A DNA stretch of 31,009 bases, taken from the NCBI GenBank assembly GCA_903772945.1, contig CAICTM010001348.1:1-31009 (forward strand), read 5' to 3'. The notes under the pieces were generated by a model, which was given only the letters and a program-made list of their open reading frames with translations, had not been told where the DNA came from and made no database searches. Below, one piece after another: positions 11,146-22,241 of this stretch (position 1 is the stretch's first letter; each line of letters opens with the position of its first letter). The DNA is from Seminavis robusta (lineage: Eukaryota > Bacillariophyta > Bacillariophyceae > Naviculales > Naviculaceae). Position numbers and translations under genes: made by a program.

Positions 11146-12041
11146 GTTTTCAGAACGAGGATGTAATCAATTACCTTACTTCCTCTGACATAGGTGTTAA
11201 AGTCACTGATTCCGTGATTGTAGAAAATCGGATCTACAAGCTTGCAATCGGATACCAGTCGCAATAGCCCCTTCCGTCCTCTTGCCAAATCGTCATTGAA
11301 GTCGCCTCCCAGAATAATCTCATGACCATTTGCGATGTCATTCGCCACGCATTCCTGAAGGTCATCGTAGTGGTTCCGCCCTGGATCTAGGGACGGCCGT
11401 GATTCCTGTACATAAATGGCATGTAGTTGAGCTAGAACGGTCCTATCCCCAGCCCTCTCAACACTCCCATCCGTCACAGTATACACATTCTAAACTGATA
11501 GTCGCTTTCCATCTTTGCAGGATAGAACTGTCCTGGTCCAACGGCCCAAGTAATCTGCCTCGGCCTCCAACACCCTACCAACGGTGCGACCCATCACCAG
11601 AGAGAGAGTACCTCCTAGCTTGTATTCTCTCAAGTGAACCTGTGGAGTGCTGCCATAGGTGACCTTCCTATGGTCAAAGGCTTTCCTCACAGCTGCCTTA
11701 ATCTTTCGTCGCACCCCTGGCTGGTTGGTGTCAAGATTGGGCTCCAGAAATGCAGTGTATTCGGTTCCTAATATTCCCAAAGTCTTGCAGTCTTCAAAGA
11801 GTTCCCCACCATTTTCATCGTAAAGTGGGAATCCTCTTTTGTTATTGAAGATGAATCTCGCCACATTTGGTGGCTTTTTGGGTGGCATAATGTCCCCCAC
11901 TGGCTCATTTCGAGCCAGCATCCCCTTGATATTGTCCCACGAGTCAAAGTCATCCACTAACGGTGATTCAACCACCCCTGTAGGCTGGCCTCCGCCCAGC
12001 GAGTCCAATAGAACATGTTGTGCCGGGGGAGCCCAGCCCAT
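11055..12041 (-). pseudogene. LINE endonuclease domain (AP/EEP type), broken
   Basis: Would nick target DNA to prime reverse transcription. Visible signatures in order: GILGTEYTAFLEPNLDT (active-site Glu region), YKLGGTLSLVMGR and GRWTRTVL near the middle, ILGGDFNDDL (the Asp/Asn catalytic motif), and KVIDYILV followed by SDHRACFIDF after a frame change (the Asp-His pair). An in-frame TAG lies at 11490-11492 in what should read LSVxNVYTV. One base has been lost near 11155, so the terminal part continues in the next frame from about 11150. The start was taken as the ATG at 12041 because a stop lies just upstream in frame. No separate gag-like ORF1 was seen. Confidence 0.8.
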
Positions 12042-12317
12042 CTTTAACTACCCCGCCCGCCAGGGTGCCCCTGTGGGTCCTGGTTGGGTGGGGGTTGTGA
12101 TGGGGGGGGCAAAGAAGATTGAAAGCATTACAGTTCCTCCCACGACTCAGAGTATCCGTGAGTATATTGAGTCATACTTCATGAGTCAACACGATGGGAA
12201 TATCATCACGCGGAGAACGCTGATAAGAACATGTTTCCACCCAAACAAAAGAAACGGCCAACCGGAGTATTCGACAGGAACAAAAAATTATGTTACCGAA
12301 CCGTTTCACATAGAACC

Positions 12318-12695
12318 TGCAATACACGGCTCTTAGCCTTATTCGCGACTCGATCCTAGATAGGGTTTGAGTTCGACTCATGACGTAGTCCTTCGCGAAT
12401 AGTCATTGAGACAGGGTTCTCATGACTGCTAGTCATACTAGGTTGTCGATGAAACATCGCTCTAGATATTTAGCCGGCGTGGAAAGCTTCCGCGCTACTA
12501 GACAGCTACTAGCTGAAGTTTCCACGTGTTCCGGAAATGGACCGTGGAGTACGTAGAGTTATTGCCATAACCTACGATATCACACTTCGAGGCCTCCCGC
12601 GGGAGACCAACTTCAATGAGCTTCACAACGATCTCTCTCATGGATTAGTTTTCGTAGCTTTCTAATCTCTCTCATAACTTTCATTCTCTCAAACT
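12318..12695 (+). repeat. LTR copy 1 (left)
   Basis: Starts TGCAATACACGGC and ends CATTCTCTCAAACT where identity with copy 2 stops. It contains the perfect palindrome CTCCCGCGGGAG and an inverted pair of ATTCGCGA-type motifs near the 5' end. The leader CAAAACACTCGAAAGATC follows, leading to the gag ATG at 12792. Confidence 0.8.
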
Positions 12696-12791
12696 CAAAA
12701 CACTCGAAAGATCTTTACACTAGCTTTTAGCGTAGTGCATTTTGTTAACAAACACAATAGCTTTCAGCTACCCTCAACCTATTCCTTCACC

Positions 12792-13590
12792 ATGAAGATT
12801 GCTCAAGGAAAACATGCGTTCAGCAACTTCGAGAAACAGTTGCGTGACAAACCCATTCTTCCTCTCGTCGACAATGACGAAGACACCGAGATCGACGATT
12901 CTCGTGCAACCACCTACAAACTTCGCACCGTTCCTGCAGATGCAAACAGTGCCAAATACACCTTCAAGGTAGCCATCATCAATGGTTCCAACACTCGCTA
13001 CGAATATGGAGAAGGTCTTCGTTGGACTCAACCTTGCTAATGTTGACGACAAACATTGCCTTCTCAAGGAGATGACTTCCAGCTCTGCGAAGAGTGCCTA
13101 CGAAGCTGGGTGTGCAGGCCATCGTGCCGTGCGTCATAACGCCCCACGACAAATTGCTGTGAACGCAGTTCCTCCACGCGATGTGACTTCTGGAGAAACC
13201 GAAGCAGCCTTCCAGGCTTGTGTCCAAGCCGCATGGGACGGTGCAGCGGAACCCGCTCTAAGCGATGCTGACATCACCTTTGGAATCAACGCGGTTATCG
13301 AAGCAGCCTGTCCTTACAAGGCTCTCGAAAAACAGAAACGCTTCATGCGTCGCAAGATGCGTAAGCCTAGCGAGATGACAACTCGCGCCTACATCAACAA
13401 CCTCACTCGGATGAACACCGATGAGCTTCCACGTTTGCCACCTTTCGGTGTCAATCAACAGTTGAACCAGGACGAATTCATCGACATCATCTGTCATGGC
13501 ATTCCTCGTTCCTGGATGCGTAAGATGGACGAACACGACTTCGATCCTTTCACTGCCGAGATGACAGCGCTCATTGGATGTTGCAGTTGA
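12792..13590 (+). pseudogene. LTR-retrotransposon gag remnant A
   Basis: Capsid-like protein of the kind that packages element RNA. It starts MKIAQGKHAFSNFEKQLRDK at an ATG following the same leader as in the second copy (19142-19255). Compared with that copy, a short deletion near 12985-13000 (between VAIING and MEKVFVGLNL) changes the frame. The capsid core then reads on openly: SAKSAYEAGCAGHRAVRH, NAVIEAACPYKALEKQKRFM, RRKMRKPSEMTTRAYINNL and DIICHGIPRSWMRKMDEHDF, with stop TGA at 13588-13590. The second copy continues past this point into a Lys/Ser-rich tail, so this one is truncated at its 3' end. The family is typical of diatom LTR elements; copia or gypsy is not decided here. Confidence 0.75.
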
Positions 13591-14075
13591 TATCGTTGGG
13601 TGGTACCTACCTCTACGAGATCCCTCTATTCGGGTAGTATTTCCTCACGTTAGCAGATTAACTAGTCGTAGTTACACACTGCCACACGTTTGCCAAGATG
13701 AAGCAGCCAAGCTCAAGCACGTCCTGTGCAATCTATGCGGGGAAGGCGCCACCAACACGGAGTATCGGCAATCCATCGTGCGTCTTGCTTTGGCTCAACA
13801 AGGCATTGCCGGATGGATGGGACTCCTCCTACTCGTGAACCAAAGATGAAATCATGGCGCTCCCCAAGCTCCTGATGATACCCATGTGCATGGCAATCCA
13901 CAACCAGTTCCTCTCACCAAGAAGAAGCTCCTTCTCGTGTCGATACAGCTATATCATCACTGGTCCTTCAAGAAGAAGTCTCCAGTACGCATCACCACGC
14001 TGACTGGAGTAGCAATTGATGCTTTCCGAGTCAGTCTCTTCCAGTCCCACACTGAGATTGTACCATGGCAACAAA

Positions 14076-14827
14076 TGAAGAGAAGCGATCAATGAGCATG
14101 CGATCGCACTATGGGATAAGAACAACAAGCCCATTCGATCAGAGCTCAGAGAGTTCTGCGATGAAGCCTCCTACATCAAATGGAAGAAGAACTTCCTCAA
14201 CACGCTCAAGTCTCAAGGTCTTTCCCATCTCATCGACTCTACCTTCACTGTCACAAACAATGAGCTTGATGAGAAACAATGGGAATGGATGTTCAAGAAC
14301 TTCGAAGACATCGGCACGATATATCGTCCTTGCAAACGAGGCCAGCAAGGACACCCGAGCGATCTGGAAAGCAATTGACGCATACTTCTCCAAGTCCATG
14401 GTCGCCACCCTACTCGGAGACCTACCTTACCTCTGTGGATCTAATTGATGGAGGATGGCATGGATCCCAAGCCGGTTTCTTTTCCAAGTTCCTCGAGCAA
14501 GCACGGCTGTACAACAAAGAGATCAGTGATGAACCATACACTGGACTGCAGATAGCTCATTTCCTGGAGAGCTCAATCTCCAAAGCACCGAATCTCACTC
14601 CCGTACGCATCCTCGCTCTGCAGACCAAGAAAACCACAGGGGATACCTCTGCGTACAACCTCGAAGAATATAGAGCAGCCCTTCTCGAGCAAGCCCAGCT
14701 ATACAACACTGCAAACCATGCAACGTCTACAGGATCTCGAAGCAATGCTGGCCGCCGTACCTACCAACAAGAGATCATCTTCGAGGATGGTACCGCGAAC
14801 ACCTGCGAGAGTGCCTACGAGCCATGA
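14076..14827 (+). pseudogene. Second, different gag-like remnant B
   Basis: Sequence resembles another diatom LTR gag type. Pieces are NEHAIALWDKNNKPIRSEL, then KWKKNFLNTLKSQGLSHLID, TNNELDEKQWEWMFKNFEDI, LANEASKDTRAIWKAIDAYF, GGWHGSQAGFFSKFLEQARL, YNKEISDEPYTGLQIAHFLE and YNLEEYRAALLEQAQLYNT. These lie in different frames with breaks near 14310 and 14430, so the gene is dead. It shares no obvious sequence with gag remnant A only a few hundred bases upstream. This suggests recombination between, or insertion of, two LTR families. The start is not defined: an in-frame stop lies just upstream of 14076. The end is TGA 14825-14827. Confidence 0.65.
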
Positions 14828-15877
14828 CATGGATACCTCAGTGGATGTGTTGAACGAACATCATTAAGAAGTATTACACAGCTAGCCTACATTCATGAGT
14901 ACCATTGTCCCTATATACAACTGTTTCTCTACTAGTCATTACAAAGAAGTGGCAAGAGTCTTTTTTCCCACTTCTAATTAATAATAATAAGGTTTTGTCC
15001 CACAAATAGCATACCATGGGCTAGGGAATCCTTCCCGCCCAACACACTCCTGCAGCATTGCGAGCCACTGGTGCTCATCAAGGCTGGACAATTGTTGCGT
15101 TGACTCTCTCCATTCAACCGATTGCATGTTCCCCAATTCCCATAGACCCTCTACAGGATCATTGCTCATTCATTTGAATTGTTGCATAATGATCTCACAA
15201 AGTTTGTTGTTGTTCATTAATTCATTGTTGCTAACAACTCGACAAGCAAATCAATTCATTTGGTCAATCGGTGACACTCCTGGCTGCGAGCAAACTGCCT
15301 AGCTCATGGTCACTCCTGTAAATTGTTGATACGCTTTCATTCACTCGTTGGTCTCCGACTTGCTGTCGGATCCGACTCCTGTTGTTCACACTGTTTGAGC
15401 CACTCCTGCGCTTCTAATGCACTATCGTATCAATCCTCGTACGGTACCGCCGTACGCTCGATGTATTTTTTCTTCATGTCCCTCACGACAGACGCTCCTT
15501 GTGCGGACGCTGTTCTTCGTATCTTCACTCGAACATGTGTCATGTTCTTTTTGAATTCTTTCTTCCTCCGTAGGTACCAGTCGCTGCTGTTTCCAGCCAC
15601 TGACTGTTAACCTCCATGCCGATTGCTTGCCTGCTTCCTGCGGATCTCCTCACAAAATCGCTGTAATCCACACCACATTTCCTGCATTTTCTTCGTACGA
15701 ACTTGAATTCCTCGTAATTCACTCCTATCTTCCAACAGCTGAATCTCTTTGAGTTCTCCACTAATTCTGCTTGTTGCTATAGAGAGCTCTTCACTTGTAC
15801 TTTCCAACTCTGTTGTCGCTCGTAGGCCTACCACTCGTTCATAGAGTCGGCTGTCGTCGATCTTCTCGCCAGCCTAC
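14828..15877. other. Spacer between gag remnant B and right LTR; weak antisense open frames only
   Basis: No pol-type coding sequence was seen. On the minus strand, 15607-15834 encodes about 75 residues that could form a coiled coil (TSEELSIATSRISGELKEIQ and onward), and 14978-15169 encodes about 63 residues with ordinary protein-like composition (SSLDEHQWLAMLQECVGREG). Neither matches a family I recognise, and stops separate them. They may be chance frames or decayed exons. Confidence 0.35.
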
Positions 15878-16260
15878 TGCAATACACGGCATTTAGCTGT
15901 ATTCGCGACTCGATCCTAGATAGGGTTTGGTTTCGACTCAAGACTAGGTCTTTCGCGAATCGTCATTAAGACAGGGTTCTCAATGACTGCTAGTCATATT
16001 AGGTTGATGATGCTGAAACATCGCTCTAGATATTTAGTTGGCGTGGAGAGCTTCCGCGCTACTAGATGGTTACTAGCTGAAGTTTCCACGCGTTCCAGAA
16101 TTGGGATTGTGGAGAACGTAGATTCCCTGCCACAATCTACAATATCACACTTCCAGGCCTCCCGCGGGAGACTTGCTCAACGAGCTTCAGGACGAAGCTC
16201 TCGCTCTGACTAGTTTTTGTAGCTTTCTAATCTCTCTCATAACTTTCATTCTCTCAAACT
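15878..16260 (+). repeat. LTR copy 2 (right)
   Basis: About 383 bp, aligned with copy 1 from TGCAATACACGGC to CTCTCAAACT with scattered substitutions and small indels. The CTCCCGCGGGAG palindrome is conserved. Beyond 16260 the sequence differs from the leader after copy 1. A small hairpin (GGGAAGC / GCTTCCC) lies at 16270-16296, just outside. Confidence 0.8.
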
Positions 16261-19141
16261 ACTTTTTCAAGGGAAGCCGAAAACCGAGGCGCTTCCCCTC
16301 TGGATCTGTCACTACAAGAACAACAACACTAATAGCAACAAACACAACCAATCGGTCATACCTATACCATTACACTACCTATTAGCACCATTAGAAGCAT
16401 TGAAACGAAGCGAAAGGACCTCAGAAGCTTGTTATCTGTTATTCGTTGAAGAGTACTGTTTACTATAGGAATCCACTCAAGTCATCACGGAAAACACACA
16501 TCCTTTTTCCTCTCTTATCTCTCATTCAAGCCCTCACTCAACCTCCGGTTGACAGGATCGATACCTCCTATCTCCTGCACCTCTGCTACCAAGCGACTAT
16601 CAAAGCGGCCTTCTCCGGTTCAGATTAGAAAGCCATCCCAATTGAAATCCTACGAGATCGGGCGTTTTCTATTCTCGCCGCCGACGGCCAAGTTGGACGA
16701 AATTGAACACAACAAGAACGTTGAAGGTACAGAACCGAAAGCCATCCCAATCGAAATCCTATTACGTTGGGCAGGTTCCTCTCCGATCTCGACCGTCAAA
16801 ACCACCATTGTCGCCCCTTTTCGTACGATCGATCTTCCTCCGCAACGAATCAGTTAACCTCACCCTAAGGCAACTGACTCATCCGAATCGCAAATCGAAT
16901 CGATTCAACGAATCAATCGCGAATCCAAGACTCGCTACTCCGTGAATCGATCATCTCCCGCGAACGTACACTCTTCCTCCGTACGAAGCCTACTATCATC
17001 AAGCAGGACTTCACGAGCTACCTGCAGTGACCACCGAGAAGAGAATTACACCTGTATTCTTACTTTCTCACCGGCCACTAGTGGTTTCTCCCGACGTCCT
17101 TGTTGGAACTGATCCTAAGAATTGACCACAAGAAGAAGTCTCCGGCCTTCCACAGCACAGTACAGAAAACAACTCCCATACGTGTCATTGTTGCTTTCTG
17201 AACTAAGCTCCTGACGGCCGAAGAAATCCCATTGTCGCTCCTTCTTTCGAACGATCCACCAGTCCTATCCCTATACAGACTGAGTGACTGATCGACACCT
17301 GCTACTGTTACACCCCTCCATTGATATCTAACTCCTCTCCAAGAGGAACAACAAACAACAACAGAGTTCCTGTAAGGACTTGAGTTCTTGTATCTCCAGG
17401 CTTGGCTGAATTTGATAGTTTCACAGCCCCTCCCTGAGATACCCAGCTCCTCTCCAAAGGATCTCACCCCCACAAGAACAACTACAAAAGCTGCCCCTCT
17501 AGCGTGTTTGGCTAGATTGTGCAACACCCCCATTGAAACAGCCACCTCTCTGCTACTGCACCTGACTCTCCTACTGAGTGTGGTGCTCCAAAGGATTGAG
17601 CCCCAGACAGAACTGCAGCGTGGTGTGGCATAGATATTAATACATAACTGACTCTATCTCTCTCTCATTGATTGTTGAGTGACTCTCCAGTGATTTCCAC
17701 AGTTCCACCTGAATCGAGTACCCTCTCCACATTTGGCTTGACTCTCTGTTGCATTTGCATCCCTACAACAGATTGAGTACCAGCCTTTGAGACAACACAG
17801 TGTTCATCCAGTAACACAGCCCCATCAACAACAACACCCCTTGATCCCCACCACTGCCTCTACTGGCTATAGCGTACTTCTCCGTTTTCCCTGAAAGAAT
17901 CCCTAACAGCATTTGGCTCTGATACCATCTTCTCCTGCAGTAGTGGTATACCTGCACCAGACTTGGCCACAGCCTTTGATCCAGTGGCAACACAACCCAA
18001 CAACTTGATATCAACCTTGATTACCAGTTGCCTCAGTGCATTGCCCCTTGAATACACCCTTCTACATCAATCATCTCGCCACCTCACAAGCAACCTCCAT
18101 TGCTTGCGTTGAAGCAACGACACTACAGTCAACACTCCAGGATACACACACTCTCCCACCAACCCACCTACCACCCACCATGACTTCCCCATGTCTACCC
18201 ACTACTTCACTCAAACCCAAGGTCCTCCCAGACATTCCCCACTCCCACACTTCACCCAACCAACCACTCCACCATCCTCCGCAGACTACACAACACCACT
18301 CCCCAGATGATCAGCAACAGCTCCTAGAGCATGCAGCCATCTTGAGGATCACACCCTTCCGAATCACACCCTACCCTATCAGGGAGGATGCCTTTGTTCT
18401 CACCCTTGAACACAGGCACGCTCTATCCTACAACACACCATCAACCATGCTACAATCCCAACTCCTACAACAACACTCCAACACCAACAGGATCTCCCCT
18501 CCTGCCCTGGCACCAGCCCACTTCTAGTGCCCCCTTATCCTCCTTCTATTGACTCAACAACCCCTCGAACAGCCCACAACACTCCAGCAGCCACTGTGCC
18601 TCCCTCTTGGAACCACACACTGCCAGTGTGTCATTTGACCCCATCTTCTGCCTGCTTGTTGGCCTCTATCTAACAATTTTTGTGCATTGGATGGGTACAC
18701 CCTGCTCTGGTCCAGCCTGAGGAGTACCACCTCCTACGGGCTCTGCTGGCATCTTGCCTTGCATGCCAAGGCCCTTGCCACAGCTTGGGACCTGATCACC
18801 CAGACACACTTACTGGCGAGCACTCTTTGGTCTGGCAATCTAACTGGTCCTCACGGTCCCTATGGTGATAATGGTTTCAATACCGACAAAAATCCTGTGT
18901 AAGCCCCTGTAACCCAGGTTCTGCGCTGCAGGTTCCCTATCAATGTGCTCACCCCCCTACCCAGGGCATCTGTCTAATCTACTTGGTGCTGGCTCCACGT
19001 TGGGCCAGTGGATGAGGTCATGTTGATTGGGCAAATAAGTAGATGACGACTCAGCTAGGTGGGGGCTTCCCCACCCATTGCCCGCGTCACAAAAGCCACT
19101 CCGTGGCCATAGTTTGTTAAACTAACGAGTATTTTACACCC
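16261..19141. other. 2.9-kb CA/CT-rich region, no gene recognised
   Basis: The plus strand is poor in G and rich in ACAAC, CTCC and CACC runs, especially 17280-18650. The longest plus frame (18036-18527, 163 codons) is Pro/Thr/His/Gln-rich and looks compositional. A short motif is repeated 109 bp apart (AAAGCCATCCCAATYGAAATC at 16629 and 16738). Near 18687-18900 a frame reads TGPHGPYGDNGFNTDKN, which looks more protein-like than its surroundings but was not identified. On the minus strand, 17640-18000 has open pieces rich in Val and Gly. I assign no function. Confidence 0.4.
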
Positions 19142-19255
19142 CTTTCATTCTCTCAAACTCAAAACACTCGAAAGATCTTTACACTAGCTTTTAGTGTAGT
19201 GCATTTTGTTAACAAAACACAATAGCTTTCAGCTACCTTCAACAGATTCTTCACC
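19142..19255 (+). repeat. Second copy of the LTR-tail/leader sequence
   Basis: From CTTTCATTCTCTCAAACTC to the gag ATG at 19256, this matches 12678-12791 almost base for base. Only the last 18 bases or so of the LTR are present, so the copy lost its LTR at the 5' side. Confidence 0.85.
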
Positions 19256-19775
19256 ATGAAGATTGCCAAGCACGCTTTCACCAACTTCGAGAGATAGTGG
19301 CGTGACAAGCCTATCCTTCCTCTCATTGACGACAAAGACGGAACCGAGATCGACGACTCTCATTCTGCCACCTACACACTGCACACTGTCCTAACCAATG
19401 CTGACAGTGCCAAGTACACCTTCAAGGTTGCCATCATCGATAGCACCGTCACTTCTCAATAAGCCATCAAGTGGGCTGTGCGTATGGAGAAGGTCTTCAC
19501 CGGACTCAACCTTTCCAGTGCCAAGAAGAATAATCTTCTCAAGGAGATGACTACTGGCTGGCTCTGCCAAGAGTGCCTACGAAACTGCTTGTGCAGGCAG
19601 TCGTCTCATTCGTCACAACGTGATCAGAGACAGGCCGCAGTCGACAACGAGCCAGCTCGTGACCACCTACCTGAACAACAGAGAAACCACAGAACAGCAT
19701 CAAGCTCACTTGCAGAATGCTTGGAACACCACAGCCGAGCCTGCTTTGGACGATGCCAATATCATGATGGGCATG
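19256..19775 (+). pseudogene. gag remnant A, second copy, 5' part (interrupted by insertion)
   Basis: Begins MKIAKHAFTNFER and follows the first copy closely (RDKPILPLIDD, SAKYTFKVAIIDS, MEKVFTGLNLSSAKKNNLLK). It carries an in-frame TAG near 19296, a TAA near 19460 and a one-base frame change near 19555. After that change the frame reads SAKSAYETACAGSRLIRHN, onward to AEPALDDANIMMGM, and stops abruptly at 19775, where a 4.6-kb insertion starts. The matching 3' part resumes at 24377. Confidence 0.8.
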
Positions 19776-19806
19776 CTACTCCGGCGAAAAAGTTGAGAAT
19801 TTTGAA
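19776..19806 (+). repeat. Left terminal inverted repeat of the 4.6-kb insertion
   Basis: About 31 bp. It pairs with 24346-24376 in inverted orientation and is best conserved in CTACTCCG and in AAGTTGAGAATT. Confidence 0.75.
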
Positions 19807-20116
19807 AAAGGTGATAATTTGCTTGAATCACCCGGGAATCGCCAGGTCACCACATTTTTGAAATTATCTGCTTGTCCCAGCTTTGGCACATCCCCTTTCA
19901 CAAACACACCACCTTGGCTGTCAAAGATACCTGAGTAGTTTAACCAATAGAGTCGCCCTAGCAATACTTTCAGAAAGGGAATACATAATTTGGATGTGGC
20001 GGTTGCAGTGGCAGTGATGGCTTGCCCATTTGGCAGCCGTGGAAGTAATGAATGACTAGCAAACTGGGGAACTCATTTTTGCATTTTTTATTGCTGCCAA
20101 CCAGTCTCAGCTGATC

Positions 20117-20518
20117 TTAGATCCCAATTCTGGTTGAACCGAACCCAACCATTGCAGTCATGGATACACCTATGCGGTCAAGGAAGCCTGGAGACAACGG
20201 AGCTGCTGTTCCTAATCGATCGTCTAAAGAGGAGCCAGCCACCATTCGTCCACCGAAAGGTGCGTCGTCGAACGGAAGAGAGAAGAGATTGGAGGAAGCC
20301 AAGCTGGGGGTGGCACTGTGGTGTGGTGGTAACAAATAGCCTGGGGGGTCCACAGGTGTTCTGACAGGAGGAGCTGGAGTGTGAGCTGGAGCTGATGCCT
20401 CTGTAGTAATAGTGGATCTGTTGGTGTTGTCCTGTGTGTTGGTGCCATTGGATGCTGCTAGTGATATGGTGTCACTGGCATCCATTTCCTGCTGTTGCTT
20501 CTTCTTCTTGCGGCCCAT
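20117..20518 (-). CDS. Hypothetical 133-residue protein with basic N-terminus, inside the insertion
   Basis: Starts MGRKKKKQQQEMDASDTISL at 20518, then a Thr/Pro/Ser-rich disordered stretch (TTEASAPAHTPAPPVRTPVD) and a hydrophobic-polar tail ending GFGSTRIGI with TGA. The frame is also open upstream to 20656, but the Lys-rich start looks the more natural. A basic, disordered N-terminus is common in nuclear or nucleic acid-binding proteins, including transposase N-termini. No catalytic motif is present, and the frame closes early. It could be the 5' exon of a longer, decayed gene reading toward the left inverted repeat, or a chance frame. Confidence 0.35.
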   Translation of the reverse strand: MGRKKKKQQQEMDASDTISLAASNGTNTQDNTNRSTITTEASAPAHTPAPPVRTPVDPPGYLLPPHHSATPSLASSNLFSLPFDDAPFGGRMVAGSSLDDRLGTAAPLSPGFLDRIGVSMTAMVGFGSTRIGI

Positions 20519-21970
20519 GATGATTGGTGCGCTGGCTAAACAGTGTAGTAGTGTAGTGGTGTTGCCTGTTCCTTGGAAGGGTATGGTTGGATGAGTATTG
20601 TTGGTGTTGGTGACTGAGTAGGTGTGGCTGAAGAGGTGCCTCACAAACAATATCACAGAAAATCCAAAATGAGGATTTGAGGGATTGTACTGCTAGTAGA
20701 TGACTAAGCAGGACCTTCTCTATCCTCTACTATCCTTGGATACCTTGTAAACAGTCCAAAAGGTGTCTTCGCGTGGCTCCGAGTCACTGAAATAGACTTG
20801 ATACGGAGCGACAAATCAATCGGCACGTATTTTCGTGGCTTTCCGGGTTCCTTCGAGAGAGTTCAGAATTTCCAAGAAAATGTGAGCCAGAGGAGTTCTC
20901 GAAGTGTCGGCTTGCTTTCGGAACAGAGGTGCATCAAGTATGTCACTCGGAAGACGTCAAATACGTCACTCGGAAGAGGTACCTGTACCGGTTCTGTGAG
21001 TCCCTTGTGAGTACCGGTTCGTTTGCCAGTATCCTCCCTGTACGCACAACTGGAGATTTCCGTATCAATCGATCGCGAAAAGGAGCGACAATGAGCTACC
21101 AACATCTAAGAAGCACATAATGGGGTAGCGCGAAAACAGTGAGGTCGGTTACAAATTTGGTAGGTCAGTCGATGGTAAGGTTACCAATTGATAAGCCCTC
21201 TTCCTGAATTGGCAACCATGGTTACCAGTCCATGAGGTTAGGGTATCAAACAGAGACCTAGCAATGCTATTGAATCCACAAGGTCTCTACTAGCGTAATG
21301 GGTATGGTCTATTGGTTGGTAATCAGCATTCTATTATCTTACTAGTCTAGTTACATCTATCTTATCGTGCGAAACCACCAAGTCGTCATCAACTCAGCCA
21401 AATCCTCGAAACTGACTTGTGCATACAGGAAAATGGGTACCGACACAGGAATCACCACCAAAACAGTAGGAAACAACAAGGAGGGATGAATCCGGTAGGA
21501 GGATCCACTCTCTTGTGTGCATACGAGTTGTCGTGTAGTCTCCTCCTCTTGTTGCCATTCAATGACTCGACGACGATCTCCTCCGTTCAGGCTGTTGGTA
21601 GAGCTGGAGTTTTAACAGTCTCCTCTGTAGTGGTAGCCTCTCCTCTTCTTGTTCTGCGGAGCGATCGCAATGGTAATTCGTTGGCCGTCAGCAGTGCAGC
21701 AGAGAAAACAACAAATAGATAGTAGTTTTGTTTTCTTTGCTGAACTGCAGAAAACCGGTGACTTACTCTTGCTTTTCAAATTGTACCAACTTGGCCGTCA
21801 TGGGCCGAGAACTGACTGCCTTCCCGTGGTCCATAGGATTCAATGAGGGATGGCTTTCGAATCTACACCGGAGAATGTCGGGTTGAGTGAGGCTTGGATA
21901 ACAGAGGATAACAGAGGTGCGACCGATCGATTCGAATAATTAAAACAACTCACCTGTTGAGGGTCGAGCT

Positions 21971-22059
21971 CGGAATTCTCTCCTGAATACCATAGAAATA
22001 CAATGAGGGAGAGAAGTCAGTGCTGTACCTTCAATAAAACTCTTGATAATAGGCTTACC
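21971..22059 (+). repeat. Diverged direct repeat, copy a
   Basis: Shares ACAATGAGGGAGAGAAGTCA and flanking sequence with 22151-22241, about 180 bp away. It is followed by a GATC-rich palindromic run (GATCGATCGATCGATGGATC at 22068-22087). Confidence 0.75.
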
Positions 22060-22150
22060 TCATTGCGATCGATCGATCGATGGATCGATCGGCCGATTGG
22101 ATAAAGAACTCCTCCTACCGATACGTATACCACTCTTGTCGGCCAAGCTT

Positions 22151-22241
22151 GGATTTCTCTCCTGTTTACCATAGGAATACAATGAGGGAGAGAAGTCAGT
22201 GCTGTGCCTTCAATAATAACACACTTGATAATAGACTTACC
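22151..22241 (+). repeat. Diverged direct repeat, copy b
   Basis: Second copy of the ~90-bp repeat. It is followed at 22268-22291 by GC-rich palindromic sequence containing the perfect palindrome CGGCCGATCGGCCG. A third, more diverged trace may lie near 21830 (CCATAGGATTCAATGAGGGA). Confidence 0.7.

Larger units (their letters stand above)
5939..12100 (-). mobile_element. Degenerate non-LTR (LINE-type) retrotransposon, EN-RT-RNase H
   Basis: About 6.1 kb on the minus strand. Coding begins at an ATG at 12041, preceded by an in-frame stop and a GC-rich stretch, and ends with TAA at 6158-6160. Domain order is AP-type endonuclease, a long basic linker, reverse transcriptase, thumb/connection, RNase H, zinc knuckle and a basic tail. 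The limits are approximate: the right limit is the GC-rich putative 5' UTR, and the left limit is an AATAAA-like signal on the minus strand (5940-5945) followed by T-rich sequence. No target-site duplication was identified. In-frame stops and frame changes show that the copy cannot make its proteins. The EN-RT-RNase H architecture is like that of RNase H-bearing LINE clades; the clade cannot be fixed by eye. Confidence 0.85.
12318..16260 (+). mobile_element. Composite LTR-retrotransposon remnant, two gag types, no pol
   Basis: Two directly repeated LTR copies (12318-12695 and 15878-16260) flank 3.2 kb that holds two gag-like remnants (12792-13590 and ~14076-14827). No protease, integrase, reverse transcriptase or RNase H was found between them. 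No convincing primer-binding site follows the left LTR, no polypurine tract precedes the right one, and the outer flanks do not match as a target duplication (GAACC versus ACTTT). It is therefore a deleted or recombined composite, not a clean element. The LTR copies also differ at many positions, indicating age. Confidence 0.7.

Noticed and set aside
12318..12480. tRNA-like GTTCGACTC segment in the LTR
   Set aside because: No cloverleaf with matching acceptor, D and anticodon arms could be built, and the same sequence is part of both LTR copies.
18036..18527. Plus-strand 163-codon frame as a Pro/Thr/His-rich protein gene
   Set aside because: The residue mix follows directly from the CA/CC-rich DNA, and no signal peptide or motif is seen.
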